DNA of 64,000 nt from assembly GCF_014652235.1 (NCBI RefSeq), contig NZ_BMYK01000020.1, positions 1 through 64,000 on the forward strand, in the 5' to 3' direction. Made by a program: the position numbers and the translations under genes. This stretch comes from Pseudorhodoferax aquiterrae. GTDB lineage: Bacteria > Pseudomonadota > Gammaproteobacteria > Burkholderiales > Burkholderiaceae_C. The notes below the pieces were generated by a model. It was not told where the DNA came from. It searched no databases and worked only from the letters and a program-made list of their open reading frames with translations. Positions 48,698 to 58,880 of this stretch are shown here, piece after piece; position 1 is the first letter of the stretch, and the number at the start of each line of letters is the position of its first letter.

Positions 48698-49672
48698 ATG
48701 TCCCATCCACAACGCCGTGCGCTGCTGCTGGGCCTGGCAGGCGCCGCGCTCGCACCCGTGGTGCGCGCCCAGGCCTGGCCCGCCAAGCCCATCAAGCTCA
48801 TCGTCGGCTTTCCGCCCGGCGGCGGCATCGACTTCGCGGCGCGCACCGTGCAGGTGCCGCTGCAGGAGCTGCTGGGCCAGCAGATGGTGGTCGAGTACAA
48901 GCCCGGCGCCGGCGGCCTGCTGGCGGCCACCGAACTGACACGCGCCGCGCCCGACGGCTACACGCTGCTGCTGGCCAACACCGGCCCGTTCGCGATCGCG
49001 CCCTACCTGCAACCCAAGATGCCCTACGACCCGCTGCGCAGCTTCAGCTACGTGGGCCAGATCAGCCAGGGCAGCTACATCGCGGTCACGCGGCCGGACC
49101 ACCCGGCGCGCGACCTCAAGGAGTTCGTGGCCTGGGCGCGTGCCAACCCCGGCCAGGTCAACTTCGCCTCGGCCGGCAAGGGCTCGTCCACCCACCTGAA
49201 CGGCGAGCTGCTGAACCAGGTCACGGGCCTGGACCTCGTGCACGTGCCCTACAAGGGCAGTGCGCCGGCCGTACAGGACCTGATCGGCGGCCAGACCCAG
49301 CTGCTGATCGACGCGGGCACCGTGCTGCTGCCCCAGGTCAAGGGCGGCAAGCTCAAGGCCCTGGCCGTGACGGGTTCCAAGCGCGATCCGCAGCTGCCCG
49401 ATGTCGCCACCGTGGCCGAGCAGGGGCTGGCCGGCGTGCAGTCCATCGGCTTTCAGGGCCTGGTCGGCCCGGCCGGCCTGCCGCGCGAGGTGATCGACAA
49501 GCTGGCCGCCGGCCTGGCCAGGGTGCTGGCCATGCCGGAGGTGCAGGCCAAGTTCGCGGCCGCCGGCGCCGAGGTGCACTCCCAGGGCCCCGAGGCCTTC
49601 GCCGCGTTCGTCAGGGCCGACAACGAGAAGTGGGCCAAGCTCATCCGCGACCGCAAGATCCAGCTGGACTGA
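48698..49672 (+). CDS. Bug/TctC-family periplasmic solute receptor
   Basis: A 324-residue extracytoplasmic binding protein of the Bug family, common in Burkholderiales. It has a signal with paired Arg (HPQRRALLLGLAGAALA), then WPAKPIKLIVGFPPGGGIDF and YKPGAGGLLAATELTRAAPDGYTLLL (cited by ends), both typical. Bug proteins usually bind carboxylates or small aromatics. No membrane transporter subunits are encoded nearby. It has an AGGAGG ribosome-binding site. Confidence 0.93.
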   Translation: MSHPQRRALLLGLAGAALAPVVRAQAWPAKPIKLIVGFPPGGGIDFAARTVQVPLQELLGQQMVVEYKPGAGGLLAATELTRAAPDGYTLLLANTGPFAIAPYLQPKMPYDPLRSFSYVGQISQGSYIAVTRPDHPARDLKEFVAWARANPGQVNFASAGKGSSTHLNGELLNQVTGLDLVHVPYKGSAPAVQDLIGGQTQLLIDAGTVLLPQVKGGKLKALAVTGSKRDPQLPDVATVAEQGLAGVQSIGFQGLVGPAGLPREVIDKLAAGLARVLAMPEVQAKFAAAGAEVHSQGPEAFAAFVRADNEKWAKLIRDRKIQLD

Positions 49673-49676
49673 GCCC

Positions 49677-50156
49677 ATGGAACACGCCCCGGACAGCCAC
49701 GAAGGCCGTTGCAGCTGCGGCTTCGTGCGCTTGCGCATGGCCTCGGCGCCGATGATCGTGCACGCCTGCCATTGCACCTGGTGCCAGCGCGAGAGTGGCG
49801 GGCCCTTCGTCGTCAATGCCGTGGTCGAGGCCGCGCGCGTCACGCTGCTGCAAGGCGAGGTCCACCTGGTCGTGACGCCCTCGGCGAGTGGCAGGAACCA
49901 GAAGATCGCGCGCTGCCCGCGTTGCGAGGTGGCGCTGTGGAGCCACTACCCGAACGCCGGCGAGCGCATCTGCTTCGTGCGCGTGGGCACGCTGGACGCG
50001 CCCGCGCGGCTGCCGCCCGACGTGCACATCTTCACGTCCACGCGCCAGACCTGGCTGCCGCTGCCCGAGGGCGCATTGGCCGTGCCGGAGTTCTACGATC
50101 CGGCCAAGGTCTGGTCGGCCGAGGCCCGCGCACGCTGGGCCGCGGCGCGGGCCTGA
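49677..50156 (+). CDS. GFA-family (CENP-V/GFA domain) zinc protein
   Basis: A 159-residue protein with the GFA zinc-binding fold. Cysteine motifs are GRCSCGFVR, CHCTWCQRESG and RCPRCEVALWSHY. The family includes glutathione-dependent formaldehyde-activating enzyme, but most members have no shown activity. It begins four bases after the Bug receptor and is probably cotranscribed. Confidence 0.88.
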   Translation: MEHAPDSHEGRCSCGFVRLRMASAPMIVHACHCTWCQRESGGPFVVNAVVEAARVTLLQGEVHLVVTPSASGRNQKIARCPRCEVALWSHYPNAGERICFVRVGTLDAPARLPPDVHIFTSTRQTWLPLPEGALAVPEFYDPAKVWSAEARARWAAARA

Positions 50157-50159
50157 GCC

Positions 50160-51152
50160 TCAGTCGACCGCGATCCCGCGCGCGCGGATCAGCGGCGTCA
50201 GCACGGCTGTCTCGTCGGCGATGGTCCTGGCGAAGCTCGCGCCGTCCTGCGCAATGGCCTCCACGCCGAGTTCGGCGAAGCGCTGGCGCACCTCGGGCAG
50301 CTGCAAGGTCTTGGCCACTTCGGCGGCCATGCGTTGGACGATGGCCGGGGGCGTGCGGGCCGGCGCGAACAGGCCGAACCAGTTGCCGAGCTCCACACCG
50401 GGGACGCCGGCCTCGGTCAGCGTGGGCACGTCGGGGAAGAACGGCGAGCGCCGCGTGCCGCTCACGGCCAGCAGCCGGGCGCGCCCCTCGCGGATGTGCT
50501 GCAGGCCCGCCGCCGGATCGAAGAAGTAGTCGATCTGGCCGGCCAGGACGTCCTGCAGCGCCGGCGCGGCGCCCTTGTAGGGCACGTGGACCACGTCGAT
50601 GCCGGCCTGCTGCTTGAACAGTTCGCCGACCAGGTGCATCTGCGTGCCGGGCCCGCCCGAGCCGTAGCTGAGCTTGCCCGGCGCGGCCTTGGCCAGGGCG
50701 ACGAGCTGCGTGCTGCTGTTGGCCGGCAGGCTCTTGCGGGCCACGAGGTAGAGCTGGGCGTAGCCCAGGCTGCCGACGGGCTGCAGATCCCGCGCAGGGT
50801 TCAGCGCGGGCTTGAACAGCGAGGGATTGGCGGTCTGCACCGAGATCGGCGCGACCATGAAGGTATGGCCATCGGCCGCGGCGCGGATGGTCTCGCTGGC
50901 CGCGATGTTGCCGCTCGCGCCGGGCCGGTTGTCCACGACGATGGGCTGGCCCAGCGCCTTCTGCAGCGGCAGGCCGACCACGCGGGCCATGATGTCGGTG
51001 GTGCCGCCGGCCGGAAAGCCGACGACGAAGCGGATCGGCCTGGCGGGCCAGGCGTCCTGGGCCTGGCCGCTGCCGGCGGCCAGCAGGCCGGCGGCGGCCG
51101 TGGCGCGCAGCAGCGTGCGGCGGGTGAAGAGTGGGGAGCGGTGGGCGTTCAT
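50160..51152 (-). CDS. Bug/TctC-family periplasmic solute receptor
   Basis: A 330-residue Bug receptor with a twin-arginine-like signal (FTRRTLLRATAAAGLLAAG) and the family segments WPARPIRFVVGFPAGGTTD and VDNRPGASGNIAASETIRAAADG (each cited by ends). The ligand is unknown. It is the last gene of the minus-strand cluster SDR-FAD dehydrogenase-NIPSNAP-Bug, which suggests that its ligand enters the pathway of those enzymes. Confidence 0.93.
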   Translation of the reverse strand: MNAHRSPLFTRRTLLRATAAAGLLAAGSGQAQDAWPARPIRFVVGFPAGGTTDIMARVVGLPLQKALGQPIVVDNRPGASGNIAASETIRAAADGHTFMVAPISVQTANPSLFKPALNPARDLQPVGSLGYAQLYLVARKSLPANSSTQLVALAKAAPGKLSYGSGGPGTQMHLVGELFKQQAGIDVVHVPYKGAAPALQDVLAGQIDYFFDPAAGLQHIREGRARLLAVSGTRRSPFFPDVPTLTEAGVPGVELGNWFGLFAPARTPPAIVQRMAAEVAKTLQLPEVRQRFAELGVEAIAQDGASFARTIADETAVLTPLIRARGIAVD

Positions 51153-51181
51153 GGCGTGTCTCCGTCGTTGCAGGATGGGGG

Positions 51182-51514
51182 TCAGCGGGCCGGCCAGGCC
51201 GGCATCGCGGCGGCACGGACCAGGCGTGTCTCCTGCGCCGTGATCAGGTGCTCGGAGGCAGCCAGGTAGGCCGGGAAGTCCGGGTGCGCGTCGCGGGCCT
51301 GGCTGCGGCGTTCGTAGTCCGCCAGGCTCTCGTAGGCCCACAGGTGCACGAACTGGTTCTGCGGGCCGACCTGGCTCAGGTAGAAGCCGACCGGGTGCTC
51401 CAGCGTCTGCAGCAGCACCGGCATGGCCAGGCGGTTGAACACCTCGAGGAACTCGCCCATGCGGCGCAGGCGGATGGTGTAGACGCGGTGGTCCACGAGC
51501 GGCCTATGCGGCAT
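51182..51514 (-). CDS. NIPSNAP-family protein
   Basis: A 110-residue dimeric alpha-beta-barrel-like protein. Typical parts are VYTIRLRRMGEFLEVF, PVGFYLSQVGPQNQFVHLWAYESLADYERR (cited by ends) and an Arg/Ala-rich end. NIPSNAP proteins lack a defined biochemical role but often lie in catabolic clusters of Burkholderiales. It overlaps the flavoprotein gene by 11 bases. Confidence 0.87.
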   Translation of the reverse strand: MPHRPLVDHRVYTIRLRRMGEFLEVFNRLAMPVLLQTLEHPVGFYLSQVGPQNQFVHLWAYESLADYERRSQARDAHPDFPAYLAASEHLITAQETRLVRAAAMPAWPAR

Positions 51515-53255
51515 GGCGCTGCTCCTGCGGCATGGTGGCCCGGGTTGGCAGGTCGCCCGCGATGTGGCGCGCCGTGAGCCAGCCGAAGGTCATGGCCGGG
51601 CCCAGCGTGATGCCGGCGCCGGGGTAGTTGCCGCCCATGATGCTGGCGCGGTCGTTGCCCACGGCATACAGGCCCGCGATGGCACTGCCGTCGGCGCGCA
51701 GCACTTCGCCGACCACGCTGGTGCGCAGCCCGTCGAAGGTGCCGAGGTCGCCCATGAGGACCTTGACCGCGTAGAAGGGCCCGCGCGCGATCGGTGCCAC
51801 GCAGGGGTTGGGCTGCTGCTGCGGGTCGGCCAGGTAGCGGTTGAAGGCGTTGGTGCCGCGGCCGAATTGCGGGTCCTGGCCCTGCGTGGCGCCCTGGTTG
51901 TAGGCCGCCACGGTGGCCTGCAGGCCGGCGCCGTCGATGCCGGCGGCCCGGGCCAGCTCCGCCAGCGTGCGGCCCTTGAACAGATAGCCGTGGCGGACGA
52001 GGCCGCCCAGCGGCATGGGCGCGGGCTTGGCATAGCCCAGGCCGTACTTGGAGATGGCGGTCTGGTCGCAGACCAGCCACATGGCCGTCTCGCGTTCGCC
52101 CGCGCAGGCCTCGATCAGCGCCGCGCCCACGTCGTGGTAGGAGTCGGCTTCGTTCGTGAAGCGCCGCCCATTGCGCAGCACGCCGATCACGCCGGGCTTG
52201 TAGCGGTCCAGCAGGTGCGGGAACACGCCGCTGCGCCCGCCCGGCAGCGGCACGCGCGAGACCGGCATCCAGGCCGCGGCGCCGGTGCCGTCGAAGCGCA
52301 TGTCCACCTGGCCGCCGGCGCGCTCGGCCAGGGCCAGGCCATCGCCGGTGTTCTCGGCCGGCACGGGCGAGAGGTGCTCGCCGCCGCGCGCCAGGTGCGG
52401 GTAGCGCTGGGCGGTGCGCGCGCGGTCGTGCGCATAGCCGCCGCAGGCCAGCACCACGCCGCGCCGCGCGCTGATGCGCAGCTCGCCCTGCGGCGTGCTC
52501 ACGCGCGCGCCGACGGTGCGGCCTTCGGCCTGCAGCAGCTCGCGCAGCTCGGTGCCGGTGTGGATCGGAATGCCGAGGTCGAAGCAGCTCTTGGCCAGCC
52601 GCGCGGCGAGCGCGTTGCCGCTCGTGACCTGCACGCCGCGCCGCCAGCGCAGCAGGTCGACGAAGTGCGCCGCCAGCCGCCGGGCCACGTACAGCGCCGA
52701 CACCAGGGACTTGCTGGCACGGAAGAAGTGCTTGAGGTCGGCGTTGGAAGAATTGAACATCATGCCCATGAAGGTAATGGTCTCCAGCGGTGGGCGCAGG
52801 CGCGCGAGATCGGGGCCGAGCTGGCTGGCGTCGAAGGGCGCGGCCAGGATGGAGCGCCCGACCTGCGCGCCGCCCGGCGCGTCGGGGTGGTAGTCCGGGT
52901 ACAGCGTGGGCACGAAGCGCACGCAGGTTTCGCGCTCGAACCAGTCGACCATGGCGCTGCCGTGCTCGAGGAAGGCCTCGGCCGCGTCCGCGTCGAAGAA
53001 GCGGCCGGCCTGGTCGCGCAAGTAGGTGCGCATGGCGGCGCGCGTGTCGCCGGCCGGCGCGTGGCGGCTGCCCGGAATCCAGAGCACGCCGCCCGAGAAC
53101 GCGGTGGTGCCGCCGAAGACCGGGGCCTTCTCGACGACGACCACATCCAGGCCGAGCTTGCGGGCCGTGATGGCGGTGGACAGGCCGCCGGCGCCCGAGC
53201 CGACGACCAGCAGGTCGCAGAGCAGGTCCTGTGGGACGGAAGCGGAAGGGGGCAT
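51504..53255 (-). CDS. FAD-dependent 3-ketosteroid-dehydrogenase-like flavoprotein
   Basis: A 583-residue FAD oxidoreductase of the succinate-dehydrogenase/3-ketosteroid delta1-dehydrogenase superfamily. The Rossmann motif is VVGSGAGGLSTAITARKLGL, followed by EKAPVFGGTTAFSGGVLW, and the C-terminal FAD segment is GGNYPGAGITLGPAMTFG, whose Tyr and Gly match the catalytic pattern of KstD enzymes. It could introduce a double bond into a cyclic ketone. Cofactor binding is clear; the substrate is an inference. Confidence 0.88.
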   Translation of the reverse strand: MPPSASVPQDLLCDLLVVGSGAGGLSTAITARKLGLDVVVVEKAPVFGGTTAFSGGVLWIPGSRHAPAGDTRAAMRTYLRDQAGRFFDADAAEAFLEHGSAMVDWFERETCVRFVPTLYPDYHPDAPGGAQVGRSILAAPFDASQLGPDLARLRPPLETITFMGMMFNSSNADLKHFFRASKSLVSALYVARRLAAHFVDLLRWRRGVQVTSGNALAARLAKSCFDLGIPIHTGTELRELLQAEGRTVGARVSTPQGELRISARRGVVLACGGYAHDRARTAQRYPHLARGGEHLSPVPAENTGDGLALAERAGGQVDMRFDGTGAAAWMPVSRVPLPGGRSGVFPHLLDRYKPGVIGVLRNGRRFTNEADSYHDVGAALIEACAGERETAMWLVCDQTAISKYGLGYAKPAPMPLGGLVRHGYLFKGRTLAELARAAGIDGAGLQATVAAYNQGATQGQDPQFGRGTNAFNRYLADPQQQPNPCVAPIARGPFYAVKVLMGDLGTFDGLRTSVVGEVLRADGSAIAGLYAVGNDRASIMGGNYPGAGITLGPAMTFGWLTARHIAGDLPTRATMPQEQRHAA

Positions 53256-53342
53256 GCTGAGGTCTCCTTTGGGATGTGCGAAGCCACCGCATGCCTGGGC
53301 ATGCGGAAGGAAGGGCGGAACGGGAAGAGGGGAGGGGCGCGT

Positions 53343-54200
53343 TCAGGCGGCGCGCGCCGCCTCGTCGTTGAAGCCGGGGCGCGGCACCATGTCCATCAGC
53401 ATGCAGGCCAGGCCACCGTCGACCACGAGTTCGGCGCCGTTGACGTAAGCCGCGCGGTCGCTGGCCAGGAACAGCACGGGCTCGGCGATGTCCTGGGGCT
53501 CGCCGATGCGGCGGCTCGCGGTGGCGGCGGCGCGGCGCGCCTCGAAGCCGGGCTCGGCATAGAACCGGGCCGACAGCGCCGTGCGGACCATGCCGGGGCA
53601 GACCACGTTGCTGCGCACGCCCTGCGGCCCCCATTCGGCCGCGAGCTGGCGCGACAGCAGGCGCACGCCGGCCTTGCTGGCGCTGTAGGCGCCGCTGGCC
53701 GTCTGCGGATGGAGTGCGGAGACCGAGGCCACGTGCACGATGCTGCCGCGGCCGGCCTCGCGCATGTCCTGACCGAAGGCGCGCGCACACAGCAGATAGC
53801 CGGTCAGGTTGACGGCCAGCACGGCGTTCCATTCGGCGAGGGAGACGGCGGCCAGCGCACCCGGACGCAGCAGGCCGGCGTTGTTGACGAGCGCTGTGGC
53901 CGGGCCGAGCTGGCGGCGCACCTGCTGTGCGGCCGCCTGCACGGCGGCTTCGTCGGCGATGTCGCATTCGACGGCCAGCACGCGCGCGCCCTGTTCGGCC
54001 AGCGCGCCGGCCACGCGGCGCGCGCCCGCGATGTCGCGGTCCAGCAGCGCGACCTGGGCCCCCGCGGCCGCGAAGCCCTGCGCGATGGCCGCGCCGATGC
54101 CGCTGCCTGCACCGCTGACCACGCACACGCGGCCTGCGAGGCCCAGCCATGCAGGGGAGGACGATTCGTTCGTGGGAGCATGGAAAGGCTTGTGCGTCAT
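53343..54200 (-). CDS. Short-chain dehydrogenase/reductase
   Basis: A 285-residue classical SDR. Cofactor motif VVSGAGSGIGAAIAQGFAAAG, the NNAG motif in TALVNNAGLL, and the catalytic Ser...YxxxK in VHVASVSALHPQTASGAYSASKAG (cited by ends) are intact. It probably oxidises an alcohol to a ketone or the reverse. It is the first gene of the minus-strand cluster with the flavoprotein, NIPSNAP and Bug genes, and diverges from the AraC gene. Confidence 0.92.
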   Translation of the reverse strand: MTHKPFHAPTNESSSPAWLGLAGRVCVVSGAGSGIGAAIAQGFAAAGAQVALLDRDIAGARRVAGALAEQGARVLAVECDIADEAAVQAAAQQVRRQLGPATALVNNAGLLRPGALAAVSLAEWNAVLAVNLTGYLLCARAFGQDMREAGRGSIVHVASVSALHPQTASGAYSASKAGVRLLSRQLAAEWGPQGVRSNVVCPGMVRTALSARFYAEPGFEARRAAATASRRIGEPQDIAEPVLFLASDRAAYVNGAELVVDGGLACMLMDMVPRPGFNDEAARAA

Positions 54201-54312
54201 CGGTGCTGTCTCCGTCTTGGTACGGGCTCTAGCATCGCGCTGCAGGCCATTCGCTTCAATCGACAAAGCCGGCCATGAACCGGACAATCCGTGCATCAGG
54301 AGGAAACGCGCC

Positions 54313-55224
54313 ATGCGCACTGAACCGGGCACCGTGCGCAGCTTCGCGCTGTACGGCAGCAGCGACCAGCAGCCGGCCTGGGCCGAGCTCGTGCACCTGG
54401 AGACCATTCCGGAACGCTCCAGCCTGTTCGATTGGGAGATCGACCTGCATTTCCACGAGGCCCTCGTGCAGCTGCTCTACCTCACGCAGGGCGGCGAGGG
54501 CGAGGCCGTCATCGACGGCGTGCGCTGGGTGTTGCGCCCGCCCTGCCTGATCGTGGTGCCGGCGCGCGCGGTGCATGGCTTCAGCTTCCATCCTGCGACC
54601 GACGGGCCCGTCATCACGGCCGCGCAGAAGCCGCTGGAGTCGCTGGCCGCGTTGACGGCGCCGCAGCTGCTGGAACACCTGCGCCGGCCGGTGGTGCTGG
54701 ACGTGCCGCCGGACAGCCGCCATGCCCAGGTGCTGGCGCCGCTGTTCGAAGCCATCGGCCGGGAGCAGCAACTGCTGGCCGACGGCGGCATGCGCGCCGG
54801 CATGGCCTTGCTGGCGGCGCTGTTCGTGCAGGTGGCGCGTGTGGCGGCCTCGGCCAGCGGGGCCGTGCACAGCACGCGTTCGCGCAAGGCGGCGCAGATC
54901 GAGCGCTTCCGCGCGCTGCTGGATGCGCGCTTTCGCGAGCGCCTGACCGTGCAGGCCTACGCGCAGGCGCTGGGCATCACGCTGGGCCAGCTCACGCGGC
55001 TCACGCGCGAGCTGCTCGGAGCGTCGGCGCAGGCCGTGGTCAATGCGCGCGTGGTGCACGAAGCCGAGCGCGAACTCGTGTACTCCTCGCTGTCGGTCAA
55101 GCAGATCGCGGCCGAACTGGGTTTCCAGGACGAGGCCTACTTCGGCCGCTTCTTCAAGAAGCACACGGGGCGGCGGCCGACCGAGTTCCGCACCCAGGCG
55201 CGGGCCCGGCTGGCGGCGCAGTGA
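54313..55224 (+). CDS. AraC-family transcriptional regulator
   Basis: A 303-residue regulator with an N-terminal cupin-like sensor domain (about residues 20-110, with DLHFHEALVQLLYLTQG) and a C-terminal AraC HTH (about 205-300, with AAELGFQDEAYFGRFFKKHTGRRPTEFR, cited by ends). The layout resembles PobR-type regulators of aromatic catabolism. It is divergent from the SDR operon (112-base gap) and probably controls it. Confidence 0.9.
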   Translation: MRTEPGTVRSFALYGSSDQQPAWAELVHLETIPERSSLFDWEIDLHFHEALVQLLYLTQGGEGEAVIDGVRWVLRPPCLIVVPARAVHGFSFHPATDGPVITAAQKPLESLAALTAPQLLEHLRRPVVLDVPPDSRHAQVLAPLFEAIGREQQLLADGGMRAGMALLAALFVQVARVAASASGAVHSTRSRKAAQIERFRALLDARFRERLTVQAYAQALGITLGQLTRLTRELLGASAQAVVNARVVHEAERELVYSSLSVKQIAAELGFQDEAYFGRFFKKHTGRRPTEFRTQARARLAAQ

Positions 55225-55230
55225 GGCCTG

Positions 55231-56196
55231 CTACTCGACCTTGGCGCCCGAGGCCTTGACGATCGCGCCCGCGTTCTCCCAGTCCGCGCGCAGCAGCTGC
55301 TGGAAAGCGTCGGGCGCCATGGTGGCGGACTCCACGCCGAGCCGCGCCAGCCGCTCCTGCACGGCCGGATCGGCGAGCGTCTTCTGCAAGGCCGCGTTGA
55401 GCCTGTCGCGCTCGGCGCGCGGCAGCGCGGCCGGTGCCAGCAGGCCGATCCACGAATCGAAGCTGTAGCCGGGCAGGCCGCTCTCGGCTGCGGTGGGCAA
55501 CTCCGGCAGGAAGCGCGAGCGCTGCTTGCCCGTGTAGGCGATGAACTTCACGCGCGGGTCGTCCTTGTAGCCCATCACACCGATCAGCGAGGAGGTCACG
55601 GCCTGCACGCGCCCGGCCAGCACCTCGTTGACGGCATCGCCCGTGGACTTCATCGGGATGTGCTGCATGTCCAGCCCGGCCATGGCCACGAACGAGGCCA
55701 TGCCCAGATGCGTGGCGCTGCCGTTGCCGGCCGAGGCGTAGTTGGTGGCACCGGGCCTGGCCTTGACGGCGGCGATGAACTCGCGCGTGTTGCCGGCCCC
55801 CAGCGCCGCGTTGGCGACGATGGCATAGCCCGAGTTGCCGATGTAGCCCACGCCGACGAAGTCCTTGAGCGGGTCGTAGTCGAGCTTCTTGTAGAGATGG
55901 CCGACGATGTGGTGGCTGGCCGCGGCCAGCACCAGCGTGTTGCCGTCGGGCGCGGACTTGGCCACGTAGGACGAGCCCACGCTGCCGCCCGCGCCGGCCC
56001 GGTTCTCCACGATCACGCTGGCCCCCAGGGCCTGGCCGAGTTCGTTGTTGATCGCGCGCGCGATGGTGTCCTGCACCGCGCCGGTGCCGAAGGGCACGAC
56101 GATGCGCACGACGCGCTGGGCCTGGGCCGGCAGCGCGGCGGACAGCAGGGCGGCCGTCAGCAGCGGCAGCAGGCGCGGGAGGGTGTGGCGGAACAT
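55231..56196 (-). CDS. Bug/TctC-family periplasmic solute receptor
   Basis: A 321-residue Bug receptor with a standard signal peptide (RLLPLLTAALLSAALPAQAQ) and the family segments VVRIVVPFGTGAVQDTIAR and VENRAGAGGSVGSSYVAKSAPDGNTLVLA (cited by ends). The Gly-rich loop is shorter than in the other two receptors. It follows the M20 amidohydrolase on the same strand and is convergent with the AraC gene, six bases apart. Confidence 0.92.
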   Translation of the reverse strand: MFRHTLPRLLPLLTAALLSAALPAQAQRVVRIVVPFGTGAVQDTIARAINNELGQALGASVIVENRAGAGGSVGSSYVAKSAPDGNTLVLAAASHHIVGHLYKKLDYDPLKDFVGVGYIGNSGYAIVANAALGAGNTREFIAAVKARPGATNYASAGNGSATHLGMASFVAMAGLDMQHIPMKSTGDAVNEVLAGRVQAVTSSLIGVMGYKDDPRVKFIAYTGKQRSRFLPELPTAAESGLPGYSFDSWIGLLAPAALPRAERDRLNAALQKTLADPAVQERLARLGVESATMAPDAFQQLLRADWENAGAIVKASGAKVE

Positions 56197-56256
56197 GGGG
56201 CGACTCCTGGGGTGGGGAAACGGCAGGTTTTGCAAGAACGGCGCCAGCCTGCAAAG

Positions 56257-57450
56257 TCAGGCCAGCCAGCGTTCGGCCAGCCGCACGAAGTAGCTCGCGC
56301 CGATCGGGATGATCTCGTCGTTGAAGTCGAACGAGGTGTTGTGGATGATGCACGGCCCCGGTCCGTGGCCGGCCATGCGGTGGTCGCCGTCGCCGTTGCC
56401 CAGGAAGGCATAGCAGCCGGGCCGTTCCATGAGCATGTGGGCGAAGTCCTCTGCGCCCAGCACCCCGGGCAGGTTCTCGTCGACCAGGGCGTCGCCGACG
56501 ATCTCGCGCATGACCTCGGCCGCGAAGCGCGCTTCGGCCGGGTGGTTCACGACCGGCGGCGAGGCGCGCCGGAACATCACCTGGGCCTCGCACTCGTGTG
56601 CCTGCGCGATGTGGGTGGCCAGGTGGCGCAGGCGCGCCTCGATCTTGTCCAGCGCATCGACCGAGAAGGTCCGCACCGTGCCGCCGACCCAGGCTTCGTC
56701 GGGGATGACGTTGGGCGCGTCCGACCCCTGGATCTGCGTGACGGCGAGCAGCGCGCGTTCGGTGCTCGGAATGGTGCGCGCGACCAGGCTGCGCAGCGCC
56801 TGGGCGATCTCGAGCACGGCGCCGACCGGGTCCAGGCCCGTGTGGGGCATGGAGGCGTGCGTGCCGCGGCCGCGCACGGTGATGCGCCAGGTGTTGCTGG
56901 ACGCCATCAGCGCGCCATGGTTCAGCGCGAAGTTGCCGACCTGGCCGAGATTGAAGTTGTGCAGCGCGAACACCGCGTCGCACGGAAAGCGCTCGAACAG
57001 GCCTTCGTCGATCATCTTGCGTGCACCGGCCTTGCCCATCTCCTCGGCCGGCTGGAAGATGAAATGCACGGTGCCGGCGAAGTCGCGCCGCTGCGCGAGC
57101 TGCCAGGCCGCGGCCAGCAGCATGGCGGTGTGGCCGTCGTGGCCGCAGGCGTGCATGCGGCCGTCGTGGCGCGAGCGGTGGTCGAAGCCGTTGACCTCCT
57201 GCAGCGGCAGCGCGTCCATGTCGGCACGCAGGCCGATGGTCCGCCCGTTGTCGGGCCGCGCGCCGCGTAGCACGCCGACCAGGCCCGTGCCCGCGATGCC
57301 GCGGTGCACGGCGATGCCCCATTCGGTCAGCAGGTCGGCCACCAGCGTGCTGGTGCGGTGTTCCTCGAAGCCGAGCTCGGGGTGGGCATGGATGTCACGC
57401 CGCAGGGCGCGGAAGCGGCTGGTGTCGGCGAAGGCGTCGAGGATGGGCAT
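56257..57450 (-). CDS. M20D amidohydrolase (hippurate-hydrolase type)
   Basis: A 397-residue metal-dependent aminoacylase/carboxypeptidase of the M20D group. Metal ligands lie in GRMHACGHDGHTAMLLAAAW, the catalytic Glu pair is in FIFQPAEEMGKAG, and a late histidine in CIIHNTSFDFNDEIIP. It hydrolyses N-acyl or N-aroyl amino acids such as hippurate or indole-acetyl conjugates. It is encoded six bases after panC and before a Bug receptor that may bring in its substrate. Confidence 0.9.
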   Translation of the reverse strand: MPILDAFADTSRFRALRRDIHAHPELGFEEHRTSTLVADLLTEWGIAVHRGIAGTGLVGVLRGARPDNGRTIGLRADMDALPLQEVNGFDHRSRHDGRMHACGHDGHTAMLLAAAWQLAQRRDFAGTVHFIFQPAEEMGKAGARKMIDEGLFERFPCDAVFALHNFNLGQVGNFALNHGALMASSNTWRITVRGRGTHASMPHTGLDPVGAVLEIAQALRSLVARTIPSTERALLAVTQIQGSDAPNVIPDEAWVGGTVRTFSVDALDKIEARLRHLATHIAQAHECEAQVMFRRASPPVVNHPAEARFAAEVMREIVGDALVDENLPGVLGAEDFAHMLMERPGCYAFLGNGDGDHRMAGHGPGPCIIHNTSFDFNDEIIPIGASYFVRLAERWLA

Positions 57451-57455
57451 GGGAT

Positions 57456-58304
<849 letters not shown>

Positions 58305-58334
58305 TCAAAGGCCGCAAGTGTGCCGGATGGGGCC

Positions 58335-58802
58335 TCAGCGGCGCGGCAGCGGCAGCGCCGTCTTGTAGCGGACCTGCTTGAGCGCGAAGCTCGAGCGGAT
58401 CTTCTCGATGCCGGGGATGGGGGTGAGCTGCTCCAGGATGAAGCGCTCCAGCGCCGCGATGTCGGCCACGGCCACGCGGATCAGGTAGTCGCTGTCGCCG
58501 GTCATGAGGTAGCACTCCATGACCTCTTCGTGCAACGCGATGCGGTGCTCGAAATCGGCCAGCGCCTCCTTGCTCTGGCGCGTCAGGCTGATGGAGATGA
58601 ACACGTTCAGGCCCAGGCCCAGCAGCGCCGGGTCGGCCAGCGCCACATAGCCGGTGATGATGCCGGCGGCCTGCAGCGCCTTCACGCGTGCCAGGCAAGG
58701 CGATGGCGACAGGTGCACGCGCCGCGCGAGCTCCACGTTGGACAGGGCGCCGTCGCGCTGCAATTCGTCCAGGATGCGCAGGTCCGTGGCATCCAGATTC
58801 AT
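58335..58802 (-). CDS. Lrp/AsnC-family transcriptional regulator
   Basis: A 155-residue feast/famine regulator. The HTH is in DLRILDELQRDGALSNVELARRV and SPSPCLARVKALQAAGII, and the C-terminal RAM/ligand domain has LTRQSKEALADFEHRI and ECYLMTGDSDYLIRVAV. It is divergent from the orphan E1 gene, with paired palindromes in the 132-base gap, so it likely controls that gene. The arrangement is like the mdeR-mdeB pair of Pseudomonas. Confidence 0.92.
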   Translation of the reverse strand: MNLDATDLRILDELQRDGALSNVELARRVHLSPSPCLARVKALQAAGIITGYVALADPALLGLGLNVFISISLTRQSKEALADFEHRIALHEEVMECYLMTGDSDYLIRVAVADIAALERFILEQLTPIPGIEKIRSSFALKQVRYKTALPLPRR

Positions 58803-58846
58803 TTTGTGCCTCCGTTCTCGGGTTCGACGGCATTCTGTGCTGCGTC

Positions 58847-58859
58847 GGCGCGTTGCGCC
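58847..58859. promoter_or_regulatory. Palindrome A in the Lrp/E1 intergenic region
   Basis: GGCGC, three bases (GTT), then GCGCC form a short perfect inverted repeat. Together with palindrome B it could be a binding site for the divergent Lrp-type regulator. Confidence 0.5.
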
Positions 58860-58880
58860 ATGCATCTTGGCAACATCTTC

